Positions 16,707 to 25,458 of a DNA stretch of 38,216 nucleotides are shown here, in pieces. The position numbers were made by a program, and so were the translations under genes. How positions within the stretch are numbered: the first letter of the stretch is position 1; every line of letters starts with the position of its first letter. The notes beneath the pieces were generated by a model that was not told the origin of the DNA, ran no database searches, and saw only the letters and a list, made by a program, of their open reading frames with translations. The DNA comes from Rhizobium redzepovicii (lineage in GTDB: Bacteria > Pseudomonadota > Alphaproteobacteria > Rhizobiales > Rhizobiaceae): positions 1 through 38,216 of the forward strand of contig NZ_JAILYH010000033.1 of the NCBI RefSeq assembly GCF_019793435.1, given 5' to 3'.

Positions 16707-18062
16707 CTAACTCAAATGTGGGTTCTGTCCGGCTCGGATGGCCCAGAGAGCCATTTCGAGATTTGGGAAGTCGCCAGCAACGTGCAGCGCCAAGCCGGCG
16801 GATTGGGGCATATCCTTCCAGAAGCGGCTATTTTGATCGATCTCGAAATAGCTGAATCCAACATGGAACGGGATCTGACGCGGCGCGACCGGTAGGGGAT
16901 TGATGATAATGCCGGGCAGTGCGACATTGACGAGTTCCGTGATTTTCTCCGCCGGGCCGATCTTAATCTGAGACGGGAACTCGCGCCGGAGGCGCTCGAC
17001 CTCAATATCAGCCCGAGCAGCCAGCACGAAGCTCGAGGTCGTAAAGAGAGAGCGGTCGGCCACCTCAGCCACATGGACACCGTATTTTTGCCGCTGCAGC
17101 GGTACGGGGACCGCAGTCTGCTCAATCACTGCACCCAGCGAAGCCCGGATCGACTGCATCACTGGCAAAAACGCCTCCGCGAGAGAGTCGTGCTTGTAAA
17201 CACCAAGGGTCGGGGCACGTTTATCGACGCGGGCGAACGTGGCTAGTTCACCCGCCAATTGGAGCATGACAACATACAGCGATTCCGGATTTACAACGGC
17301 GGCCTTGGACAGGTGGCAGAAGTACGGCTCGTACCGATTGATCGCCTGCAGCAGAAGGAAGTCCGCGAGCTCTGCAACCCGGCTCGTTCCCGACTGGGAG
17401 ACCCGAGTGGCCAGAGCTTCACCACGATGGTGAAGCAGGCCGGTGATCTCAGTGATGTAGTTCGAGAGGACCCGGGAGCTGGCGCAGTCGGGGGTTGGCG
17501 GCACGTGCGTTTCGTCCAGAATGATCTGTCGGTCGGCCCGGACCTCTATGATACGGGCGATTGGGATGCAAGTGTAGCCAGACCGGTCTGCCGCGTCCGG
17601 CAGCAGTCGAAAATCCAGCCTCGCTACGTCGATGGAGGCGCTGCCTCGCTCGCCAGCGTTGGTGTCGACAACATCCTCAGTGGAGACTGCGAAGCGGATA
17701 GGTACGTCAATTCCCGCTTGCGCGTCGGTTTCAAGAGCGCCGGGTTGATAAAACGGTACCGCCAAGTGAATAAGCGAATCTCGAAAATCCGGCGGAACGT
17801 CGTAGGGAGTTGGCTGGTTGGCTTCGTCAGGAATACTGAAGGGCATCCCGTCCTCCAAGACGCCGCGAGCCGCTTCGATGGCGATCTTACCGAGACCAAG
17901 CAGCTCTCGATTGAGCCGCAGCTCGCTGATACCCCACCCGTACCCATGCAAAACCGCCGTCCTGCTGCGCACCAGCTGTTCGACGTGACGATCGGCCTGC
18001 TGAAAATGCTGCGGGCGGAGGAACAAGCCCTCCGACCAGACGACCCTATTATTCCACGACAT
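16707..18062 (-). CDS. tssK: T6SS baseplate protein TssK (ImpJ)
   Basis: TssK links the baseplate wedge (TssEFG) to the TssJLM membrane complex. At 451 residues the length is normal. The opening VVWSEGLFLRPQHFQQADRH is diagnostic, as is LLLQAINRYEPYFCHL in the middle. The C-terminal part LVNVALPGIIINPLPVAPRQ is the domain that binds TssL. The start ATG 18062 is the first gene of the minus-strand block. GAGGCGAG lies about ten bases before it. tagH follows after seven bases, so tssK, tagH, tssL and tssM look like one transcript. The frame is intact. Confidence 0.95.
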   Translation of the reverse strand: MSWNNRVVWSEGLFLRPQHFQQADRHVEQLVRSRTAVLHGYGWGISELRLNRELLGLGKIAIEAARGVLEDGMPFSIPDEANQPTPYDVPPDFRDSLIHLAVPFYQPGALETDAQAGIDVPIRFAVSTEDVVDTNAGERGSASIDVARLDFRLLPDAADRSGYTCIPIARIIEVRADRQIILDETHVPPTPDCASSRVLSNYITEITGLLHHRGEALATRVSQSGTSRVAELADFLLLQAINRYEPYFCHLSKAAVVNPESLYVVMLQLAGELATFARVDKRAPTLGVYKHDSLAEAFLPVMQSIRASLGAVIEQTAVPVPLQRQKYGVHVAEVADRSLFTTSSFVLAARADIEVERLRREFPSQIKIGPAEKITELVNVALPGIIINPLPVAPRQIPFHVGFSYFEIDQNSRFWKDMPQSAGLALHVAGDFPNLEMALWAIRAGQNPHLS

Positions 18063-18719
18063 TCAAGACTCGCCTCGCGTCCACCTGACAGAACGGCTTT
18101 CTCCGTAAAAGTAGCAGAGCTTCACTGCCCCCTTGCATGCACATCTGATATCCAACAATGCGCTGGTAGAAGGGCATCGCGTGTCGGGACAGCTCAGATA
18201 TGCAAGCGCCGAAGCTCATCAGGATTGGTCATGAGCCCCCTTGCAGCGCGACAAGCAAGGGGTCTCATCTAGACTGTCGCTCAGTAGCCCGTTGCCCTCA
18301 GAGCCTTATTGGTCGTTCATGTTCACACTGACCTACAACGCGCCAATTCGCCTGTCCTGTCACTCGTACGAGATGAATCTCGCAAATGACCGCCCGGAAG
18401 CCTTGAGACCCGGCGCCGCAAGTACGGGGCCAAAAGAGCAGCGCAACAGGCAAGGTGACACGTGATGCGCATTGCCTCGTCGAAAATGTTCCTGAATACG
18501 CTGAGGCAGTGCCGCCGCCAACATCGTCTTCACGCGCCGCCGCCCCTAAAGCACCTTGACGACCAGTTTAGCGATTAGACAACCACCTCCTGGACACGAT
18601 CCACGAACCGGTTGCAGTCCCGGTTCGCGCCAGGTGCGGGATAGCAGCCCTGGCGGCATGGATCATTCATGCGGCGAAGATAGGCATTTCCACATTTGGT
18701 GATGCCCAATAGCTAGCGA
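18063..18719. other. Region upstream of tssK without a recognisable gene
   Basis: No convincing coding frame appears on either strand. The promoter of the tssK block must lie at the left end of this stretch, but no -24/-12 or other clear promoter is visible. Confidence 0.4.
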
Positions 18720-19170
18720 ATGGGATATGCGCTGCGCCTCATGTTGGCGCGCGAGCACATGCAAGATGGCACGGTGGAGATCGACCGTTTTCATCTCGGT
18801 GAGCGACCGAGAATGGATCCGGACGGTCTACCGCCTGGACGGGGCCGAAAAGGCCTTTCGATACATGCAGGGCGCGCGACGGCGAAAGGGATCGAACCGC
18901 AACCTGCCTGCTGGGCGGTGAGGCGTTCATGGCGATTGGCAAGAGCTTTGCTACGCATGAGAACGTAAAGCATTCGAGCCGCGAATTCGTCCAAGTCGCC
19001 GTCCACTCGGTGGGAGGTTTCAAGTCCCGGGTCCGCCGCACCATTGCCGGCGTCTTTCATCATATCAGCCCGCAGCATGCCTTGTCTTTCCACGAGATCG
19101 GCTTCCGCTGGTCACAGCGCATTGTTACGGGCCAGGCAGTGCGGATACTAGTCACGGGTGCCGCCGGCGC
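18720..19170 (+). mobile_element. IS1595-family (ISXO2-like) transposase remnant
   Basis: The plus strand near 18929-19150 reads AIGKSFATHENVKHSSREFV, then RVRRTIAGVFHHISPQHA and FHEIGFRWSQRIVTGQAVR. This is the C-terminal part of an IS1595/ISXO2-type DDE transposase (the ATHExVxH...EY/F block and the GVFHHIS stretch). The upstream 200 bp (IDRFHLGERP) seem to be a worn, frameshifted continuation. The catalytic N-terminal part, zinc ribbon and terminal repeats are not recognisable, so the element is dead. It is one of two IS relics bracketing the repeat-protein gene. Confidence 0.62.
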
Positions 19171-19915
19171 TGCGATTGCTGCAAGTCTTTCGCGCTATTA
19201 CCGGCCGGCAATGCGCAGAAGTCCGGATGCCGGGATCATCGTTAAATCTCCCAGCCTTTTGTGATAAGGCCGCGTTGTTTAGCGGAAGCCAGCAAGGAGT
19301 TCGAAGATGAAGGCCGACCTCACTGGCGCCGCAATTGGCGACAGTTGCCACTACCCTGGTATCGGTGGGCCAATCCCACCATAGAAGAGATCATGTCGAT
19401 GTTTCGTCGTAACCGGCTTGCGCGGCACCGGCGGCCGTCAGCGTTGATAGCAATCCGTGCCGATCGCCACATCAAGCACGGACCTCCGGTCTGGAGAACG
19501 GGTCGTCGCTGCATCTCTCGAAGGATCGCCGCTGTCGTTATGGGTTCACGCAGGAGCTGCGCCATAGCCGCTCACTAACCGGATGCGAGCATATCACCTG
19601 TGCATGCAATCCAATACCGGGACTGCGCTAGTTTGAATCGCGGGCTCTTCTCCGTGGTTTTTGAGGTTCTGCTGCAATGATGCGTTTACGCTACCAGTTA
19701 TCAACGGCCTGGCCATGTCTTCGGGATCTGCCGGCCTCCCGTCACCTGAGCTCGATTCCGCAGAGCCGCCCCATGCCACAACAGCAAAAAACGGGACCCA
19801 CGGTGATTGAGCGGCGTCCGAACGAGGCTCGGCAAGCTGGAGCGGTCGATGGTCGCAGTCGCGCCCCTTGCACTCTGGTTAAGTCGCTTGAGCCCCTGAT
19901 AAATTCTGACCTTCC
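19171..19915. other. Region between the IS1595 remnant and the repeat-protein gene
   Basis: Short frames exist but none looks like a known protein. A tts box is not recognisable here. Confidence 0.35.
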
Positions 19916-19942
19916 GTCAGCAGTCGGTGCCCGACAGCTGAC
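19916..19942. promoter_or_regulatory. 27-bp inverted repeat upstream of the repeat-protein gene
   Basis: GTCAGCAGTCGG and CCGACAGCTGAC form a 12-base inverted repeat with one mismatch around TGC. It ends 38 bp before the start codon at 19981. It begins with GTCAG, as a tts box does, but lacks the TTnTCGnAAGCT core. A dimeric-regulator operator or an RNA hairpin in the leader are both possible. Confidence 0.45.
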
Positions 19943-19980
19943 CCCTTGTTTCCTGAAGGCCATATCCCAGGGGGGTGAGC

Positions 19981-22695
19981 ATGGTTGACAGGGACCCTCG
20001 GACTAAGGGGCAGGGCTCTTCGCGGCCGGATGAGGGCCGGCACCCAGCGGATCAAAGAGCGCAGTCTTCAGTGGCGCGTGTCGATCAAGTGGCCGACAAC
20101 TTCAATTCGGACGACATCTGGCAAGAGAATTCGGTATTGCGTTACGTGGAAAGGCTAAGCGTCGGCCAGCCAAGCCCGCCGACCGAGCTTCAAAGCCCTG
20201 AAGAACAAACCCCGCAAATGATGGCTGACATGACGGAACTGACGAGAGTTCCGGTCGTCCCGGCAGAGACCGCGTTCAACCTCACGAGGACAACAGATGA
20301 ATACAATAATGCCGATCGCACTATTCACCTCGTCGAGGGCCAGCCGCTGGAGACTGGCCCTCAGCGCGGGGGGCTGCATGGCCTTGGGAATTTAGAAGCC
20401 TCAGCGGTTGCCGGGCCCACCGAGGTGCCGGGTGGAAGAGAGGAGCATTCGGCCATGTCCGAGGTGCCCGCGGAGCCCAGCGATCCGACCGGTGGCGGGC
20501 GCAAGAGGCGGACTACTGAGAAGGACGCAGATCCCAGGCCCAGCCGCAGGCAGACGTTATATGCTCAAAGGCCGCTGGCGTTGGCGCCTGATCTCAGCGC
20601 CGCGAATGCCGGCATAATCGTGGGGCCTCGAGCGGCGTTCCGGACGGTGTCGGCCCAGGACCAGGCGAGGCTGGACGAAATCGCCAGGCAGACACCGCGG
20701 CAGTCGAGGCAGAGCAAGGGGGCGTGGGCGGACGCGCTGAAGGCGGCCCATCCCTATCTCAGCGCCGCCGATGCCGCCGTAATCGTGGGCGTCGTAAAGC
20801 GGGTTATCGCCAGGAGGGCGGCGTATCGAACGGTGTCGGCCCAGGACCGGGCGAGGCTTGACGAGATCAAGGCGGCGACACCGCAGCTGCCGGGGCAGAG
20901 CAAGGGGGCGTGGGCGGACGCGCTGAAGGCGGCCCATCCCGATCTCAGCGCCGCCGATGCCGCCATAACCGTGGGCTCTTTTAAGGACGATATTGCAAGG
21001 AGGACGGCGTTCCGGACGGTGTCGGCCCAGGACCAGGCGAGGCTGGACGAAATCGCCAGGCAGACACCGCAGCTACCGGGGCAGAGCAAGGGGGCGTGGG
21101 CGGACGCGCTGAAGGCGGCCCATCCCGATCTCAGCGCCGCCGATGCCGCCATAATCGTGGGTGCCGTAAAGCAGGATATTGCTAAAAGGGCCGCGTTCCA
21201 GACGGTGTCGGCCCAGGACCAGGCGAGACTGGACGAAATCGCGGCGGTGACACCGCGGCTGCCGGGGCAGAGCAAGGGGGCGTGGGCGGACGCGCTGAAG
21301 GCGGCCCATCCCGATCTCAGCGCCGCCGATGCCGCCATAATCGTGAATGCCGTAAAGCAGGATATTGCTAAAAGGACAGCGTTCCAGACGGTGTCGGCCC
21401 AGGACCACGCGAGGCTGGACGAAATCGCCAGGCAGACACCGCAGCTACCGGGGCAGAGCAAGGGGGCGTGGGCGGACGCACTGAAGGCGGCCCATCCCGA
21501 TCTCAGCGCCGCCGATGCCGCCGCCATCGTGGGCGCCGTAAAGCGGGTTATCGCCAGGAGGGCGGCTTTCCAGACGGTGTCGGCCCAGGATCAGGCGAGG
21601 CTGGACGAAATCGCTAGGCAGACACCGCGGCTGCCGGGGCAGAGCAAGGGGGCATGGGCGGACGCGCTGAAGGCGGCCCATCCCGATCTCAGCGCCTCCG
21701 ATGCCGCCATAATTGTGGGTTCCGTAAAGCATAATATTGCTAAAAGGGCGGCGTTCCGGACGGTGTCGGCTCAGGACCAGGCGAGGCTGGACGAAATCGC
21801 CAGGCAAACACCGCGACAGTCGAGGCAGAGCAAGGGGGCGTGGGCGGACGCGCTGAAGGCGGCCCATCCCGATCTCAGCGCCGCCGATGCCGCCACAATC
21901 GTGGGCGCCTTAAAGGACGATATCGCCGTGAGGGCAGCGTTCCGGACGGTGTCGGCCCAGGACCAGGCGAGGCTGGACGAAATCGCGGCGGTGACACCGC
22001 AGCTGCCGGGGCAGAGCAAGGGGGCGTGGGCGGACACGCTGAAGGCGGCCCATCCCGATCTCAGCGCCGCCGATGCCGCCACCATCGTGGGCGCCGCAAA
22101 GGACGAAATCGCCAGGAGGGCGGCGTTCCGGACGGTGTCGGCCCAGGACCAGGCGAGGCTGGACGAACTCGCTAGGCAGACACCGCAGCTGCCGGGGCAG
22201 AGCAAGGCGGCCTGGGCGGACGCGCTGAAGGCGGCCCATCCCGATCTCAGCGCCGCCGATGCCGCCGTAATCGTGGGTGCCATAAAGCAGGATATTGCTA
22301 AAAGGGCGGCGTTCCGGACGGTGTCGGCCCAGGACCAGGCGAGGCTGGACGAAATCGCGGCGGCAACACCGCGGCAGGGGGGGAGCAATGCGGCCTGGGC
22401 CGATGCGCTGAAGGCGGCCCATCCCGATCTCAGCGCCGCCGATGCCGCCACCATCCTGGGCACCTTTAGGGACGATATCGCCAGGAGGGCGGCGTTCCGG
22501 ACGGTGTCGGCCCAGGATCAGGCGAGGCTGGACGAAATCGCTAGGCAGACACCGCAGCTGCCGGGGCAGAGCAAGGGGGCGTGGGCAGACGCACTGAAGG
22601 CGGCCCATCCCGATCTCAGCGCCGCCGATGCCGCCATAATCGTGGGTGCCTCGAAGAAACGGATAGCCAGGAGGGCAGCGTTCAAGGTGATATAG
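19981..22695 (+). CDS. Large protein with eleven 62-residue helical repeats and a nuclear-localisation-like basic cluster; candidate secreted effector
   Basis: I do not recognise the family. The ATG at 19981 with an AGGGGGGTGAG ribosome site directly upstream is preferred to GTG 19975. The product is 904 residues. The first ~220 are polar and probably disordered. They include RKRR (about residue 174) and, ten residues on, RPSRR, a bipartite-like nuclear signal. A partial repeat is followed by eleven tandem units of 62 residues (unit ten has 61). The common sequence is TVSAQDQARLDEIA, then W(A)DALKAAHPDLSAADAA, then a variable third helix ending IA(K/R)RAAF. Each unit is predicted as three helices. 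The protein ends three residues after the last unit (KVI). There is no signal peptide and no membrane segment. Its setting among type III effectors and the basic cluster suggest a host-targeted protein; that is inference. TAL-type repeats (33-35 residues) do not match. Confidence 0.85.
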   Translation: MVDRDPRTKGQGSSRPDEGRHPADQRAQSSVARVDQVADNFNSDDIWQENSVLRYVERLSVGQPSPPTELQSPEEQTPQMMADMTELTRVPVVPAETAFNLTRTTDEYNNADRTIHLVEGQPLETGPQRGGLHGLGNLEASAVAGPTEVPGGREEHSAMSEVPAEPSDPTGGGRKRRTTEKDADPRPSRRQTLYAQRPLALAPDLSAANAGIIVGPRAAFRTVSAQDQARLDEIARQTPRQSRQSKGAWADALKAAHPYLSAADAAVIVGVVKRVIARRAAYRTVSAQDRARLDEIKAATPQLPGQSKGAWADALKAAHPDLSAADAAITVGSFKDDIARRTAFRTVSAQDQARLDEIARQTPQLPGQSKGAWADALKAAHPDLSAADAAIIVGAVKQDIAKRAAFQTVSAQDQARLDEIAAVTPRLPGQSKGAWADALKAAHPDLSAADAAIIVNAVKQDIAKRTAFQTVSAQDHARLDEIARQTPQLPGQSKGAWADALKAAHPDLSAADAAAIVGAVKRVIARRAAFQTVSAQDQARLDEIARQTPRLPGQSKGAWADALKAAHPDLSASDAAIIVGSVKHNIAKRAAFRTVSAQDQARLDEIARQTPRQSRQSKGAWADALKAAHPDLSAADAATIVGALKDDIAVRAAFRTVSAQDQARLDEIAAVTPQLPGQSKGAWADTLKAAHPDLSAADAATIVGAAKDEIARRAAFRTVSAQDQARLDELARQTPQLPGQSKAAWADALKAAHPDLSAADAAVIVGAIKQDIAKRAAFRTVSAQDQARLDEIAAATPRQGGSNAAWADALKAAHPDLSAADAATILGTFRDDIARRAAFRTVSAQDQARLDEIARQTPQLPGQSKGAWADALKAAHPDLSAADAAIIVGASKKRIARRAAFKVI
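20641..22683 (+). repeat. Tandem array of eleven 186-bp coding repeats
   Basis: Units start at 20641, 20827, 21013, 21199, 21385, 21571, 21757, 21943, 22129, 22315 and 22498. Unit ten is 183 bp long after loss of one codon in the QLPGQ/RQGG segment. The block for WADALKAAHPDLSA is almost invariant at DNA level, including third positions. Variation is concentrated in four places: residues 15-17 (ARQ, AAV, AAA, KAA), residues 20-23 (QLPG, RLPG, RQSR, RQG), residue 47, and residues 51-55. Confidence 0.97.
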
Positions 22696-23434
22696 GACGG
22701 CTCATGACTCATCACCACATTCCCTAGGAACTGCACCATCATGTGCGTTGGTTGTCCACCACGGGATTGCATGAGCATGTGAGAGCGCCGAATTTTTCTT
22801 CAGTCTGGAGGCCAATACCTGGCTCGAGATCGATATTTAGGGGCACGACGGCCGGCGCATTCCGGCTGACTAACACGCCGAGAGCGACCTCGTCTTCGAC
22901 GGTCGGGAGCGCAGAATGTCGGCTCGCATGCCGCTGCGACCATCAGCCCGCTCCTCGCAAGATTGGCGCCAAGGCCGCCGTCGAACGATGGCGACGAGGC
23001 AAGTTTTTCCAAAACTTTCTTTAGCATAGAGGTAGAAGGATCGCTACAGCGGGGTTGCAGTGCGCGGGCGGCTAGGGTGACTAAGTGCGTGCACTCCACG
23101 ACCGTCAAACGGGGTCGGTGTCCGTCAATTCGAAATCGCAGGGATCTGCACGAGAGACCGCGTGGTTGCCCTGCACGACTAATGGAAGCAGGGTCGACAG
23201 TCACGTTGGGATGCGGTAGGTGCGCGATAGAACGGGGGATTGGCGGCGGGACTCGATTCTTTTTAGAAGATCACGCAAAGCCGCATCACACCCATTGTCA
23301 AAAGTAAATACCGCGACGATGGTTATTAAACTTCGACTTCCGTCGAAAACGGCAATGGCGCTCACGAAGGAGGCCGGCCGCTGCGAAACCCCGCCATCTC
23401 CGCACCCCACTCCTTCGCTCCAACTGGGAGCAAA
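22696..23434. other. Region after the repeat-protein gene without a recognisable gene
   Basis: Frames up to about 130 codons occur on both strands, but none has a recognisable product or a good ribosome site. No terminator hairpin with a T tract is visible after 22695. Confidence 0.35.
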
Positions 23435-23587
23435 ATGAATGAGGCAACGTGCGAATCTCGGGGAGCATCGTTACATGCGGTCAATACGGATCTCATCCAG
23501 ATTGTCGCCCTATATGCCTCGTGCGGCGATCCGGCGGAGCGCAGGAGATATAATGCCGTTGAAGTGCTCGAGCCGTTCTACCACTGA
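23435..23587 (+). CDS. Possible small protein of 50 residues
   Basis: ATG 23435 follows GGGAG by four to five bases, a good ribosome site. The product reads MNEATCESRGASLHAVNTDL and continues with LIQIVALYASCGDPAERRRY before ending at EPFYH. I do not recognise it. It may be the start of a longer gene cut off by decay, because the surrounding DNA contains only relics. Confidence 0.3.
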   Translation: MNEATCESRGASLHAVNTDLIQIVALYASCGDPAERRRYNAVEVLEPFYH

Positions 23588-23899
23588 CGCCGGGTCGCTG
23601 CACGCGCGATGGACCCGCCGGCTGGCTGCTCGTTCGATGAGGGTCCGCGCGCCGACACCCCCAAGAGCGATCGCCGAGGACGCCATCCACCTTATGCAGC
23701 AACTGGCGCGGAGGCGGCCGCGCGAAGACTTCGTAGTTGGAGGCCTTCAGGCTCACGTTTGCAACGGTACTCCGCAGGTTGCCCTTTGCAACGACTGCCC
23801 GACGATGTCAATTCAATCTGGCTGAGCTTGTACCGTCAAGTTTATCCAGTTTGGGGTTCGCTCCAGCGGTGGGTTGCGCATCTGCGGCGGCATCGGCGG

Positions 23900-24290
23900 G
23901 TTTAGGTGCGGAGACCATTCCGAATGCGTAGCACTGCATCACGTCGCGGGTTGCCGATCTGGGCGAACTCTGCAGGGTTAGTTAGCCGAGGCCAGAGTGC
24001 TTGGCTTGCCACGCTCCTCAACAACCCGATCCAGTCCACAGGCGACCGCAGGCCGGAGAGCGAAGTATCGGCGACGAGAGTCCGGCTTTCCTCACGACCA
24101 TCAGAAGCCTGAACCCGCGCCAACGATCATTGGCAGCCAGCGGGATCAACACCAACGCTTGCCTTTCGCTCGTTTCCGGCCACGGCGCTTGCGCATCGTG
24201 AGCTTCTCCTCCCGATGGACCCGGAAGAGCTTCTTGTTGTTCACAAGGTGTCCCTCGCGCCTGAGCAGCACATAGCTGCGTCAAGATCCG
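23900..24290 (-). mobile_element. IS3-family transposase orfB remnant
   Basis: On the minus strand one frame reads YVLLRREGHLVNNKKLFRVH, then RKRRGRKRAKGKR. A second reads ALVLIPLAANDRWRGFR. A third reads ESRTLVADTSLSGLRSP and, further on, RLTNPAEFAQIGNPRRD. These are consecutive parts of an IS3-group OrfB (HTH-like region, start of the DDE domain, C-terminus), separated by frameshifts and a large internal deletion. No intact catalytic triad remains. It lies just upstream of tssA. Confidence 0.68.
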
Positions 24291-24320
24291 AAGCGGCGGC
24301 ATTCACGCCCCAAGCATTCA

Positions 24321-24367
24321 CGACATATACGAATGTCGATTGTGCATGAGCAATCGCGTCTGCTCAT
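24321..24367. promoter_or_regulatory. Overlapping inverted repeats upstream of tssA
   Basis: Three perfect inverted repeats lie within 47 bp: CGACAT-N6-ATGTCG (24321-24338), CGATTG-N8-CAATCG (24337-24356) and ATGAGCA-N8-TGCTCAT (24346-24367). They end 63 bp before the tssA start, where an operator for the plus-strand T6SS operon would be expected. They could instead be left over from the IS3 end. Confidence 0.45.
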
Positions 24368-24430
24368 TGCTAAACATTGAGAAACAGAGGCGCGACGATC
24401 TTTTATGTCGGGAAAACTGGGATTTGGGTC

Positions 24431-25423
24431 ATGCTCGATGCAGATCATCTATTAAAACCGATCAGCGACGGCAACGCATGCGGGGATGCTCTCGATTACG
24501 ATTTGAGCTTCCTGGAGCTGGAGATAGCGTCGCATGGCAAGCCGCACCAGCAGATAGGCGACTCCATCGCCACCGAGGAGGCTCCCGATTGGACAGAGGT
24601 GTGGCGGCTTGGCCTCGACCTTTCTGCCCGCACTAAGGATCTAAGAGTCGGCATCTTGCTCACACGATCCGCCCTCAGTCAGTTCGGCTTCTCTGGTCTA
24701 AGTCGGGGGCTTGAGCTGCTCGCGGCCTATGTCGAGCTCTACTGGTCAGAGCTACATCCGCGACCGGATCCAGAAGATGACGAAGATCAGACCGTTCGCC
24801 TCAACGCTCTAGCGAGCCTCTGCGATCTCTCCGGGCTCTTGGCAGAAATACGCCAAGTCCCACTCACCTCCTCCAGGCAATTCGGGACTTTTACGCTCCG
24901 CGATTGGGCTGGTGCGCTACGGTCCCAATCTACGGAAATTGATCGTTCGACCATCGAGCACGCCTTCATCGACACCGATCCACTGCAGCTCGAGCAGATC
25001 AGCACTGGTCTCCACGCCAGCCTGGCAGCCGCCACCCATCTAGACGCGAGTGTTCGGCAGCACGTCGCGAGTGACGAGGCCGTTCGATTCGACCCTCTGA
25101 TAGTGCTACTCACCCAGGCCAAGGATCTGGTCGACGCCCATCGGAAAAGGGCCCAGCCTGCAGCCCCGGCATCTCCATTGCCAGACTCTAGCAAGGCCTC
25201 TTACCCCGAAGTGATCCGCAACCGCGATGACGTTGTCGAAATTCTTGGCCGCATTTGCCACTGGTACCAGGTGAATGAGCCCGCGAGCCCGCTGCCAGCC
25301 CTCCTGGAGCGCGCGCAGCGACTTGTCTCGAAGGACTTCATGGCTCTTATCAAAGAGTTGGCGCCAGAAGGGGTTGCCCAATACCGTTCGATTGCCGGTC
25401 TGGCGGTCGGCGAGGGCACGTGA
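24431..25423 (+). CDS. tssA: T6SS protein TssA (ImpA)
   Basis: TssA primes and caps growth of the T6SS sheath-tube. The N-terminal ImpA_N domain is clear: PISDGNACGDALDYDLSFLE, followed by KPHQQIGDS and RDWAGALRSQST. ATG 24431 puts the conserved MLDADHLLKPIS at the N-terminus; a longer frame from 24377 adds unlike residues. The product is 330 residues, the short class of TssA. The C-terminus contains SYPEVIRNRDDVVEILGRIC and ends near a region usual for this class (LVSKDFMALIKELAPEG). It is the first gene of the plus-strand block. tssB starts 35 bp after its stop, so they are probably co-transcribed. Confidence 0.92.
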   Translation: MLDADHLLKPISDGNACGDALDYDLSFLELEIASHGKPHQQIGDSIATEEAPDWTEVWRLGLDLSARTKDLRVGILLTRSALSQFGFSGLSRGLELLAAYVELYWSELHPRPDPEDDEDQTVRLNALASLCDLSGLLAEIRQVPLTSSRQFGTFTLRDWAGALRSQSTEIDRSTIEHAFIDTDPLQLEQISTGLHASLAAATHLDASVRQHVASDEAVRFDPLIVLLTQAKDLVDAHRKRAQPAAPASPLPDSSKASYPEVIRNRDDVVEILGRICHWYQVNEPASPLPALLERAQRLVSKDFMALIKELAPEGVAQYRSIAGLAVGEGT

Positions 25424-25458
25424 CGTGCGCAATCTTCCCTATCAGGAGAGTGGAACAC

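Noticed and set aside
20641..22683. CRISPR array or TAL-effector repeats
   Set aside because: The units are directly adjacent without spacers and are translated in one frame, so not CRISPR. Unit length is 62 residues and the sequence has no LTPxQVVAIAS-like core, so not TAL.
20557..22778. Several long minus-strand open frames across the repeat array
   Set aside because: They are periodic shadows of the 186-bp coding repeat (rich in GC, few stops on the other strand). They lack ribosome sites and do not extend beyond the array.
24377..24430. Longer start for tssA at 24377
   Set aside because: The added 18 residues have no family similarity and ATG 24431 places the conserved MLDADHLLKPIS at the N-terminus.
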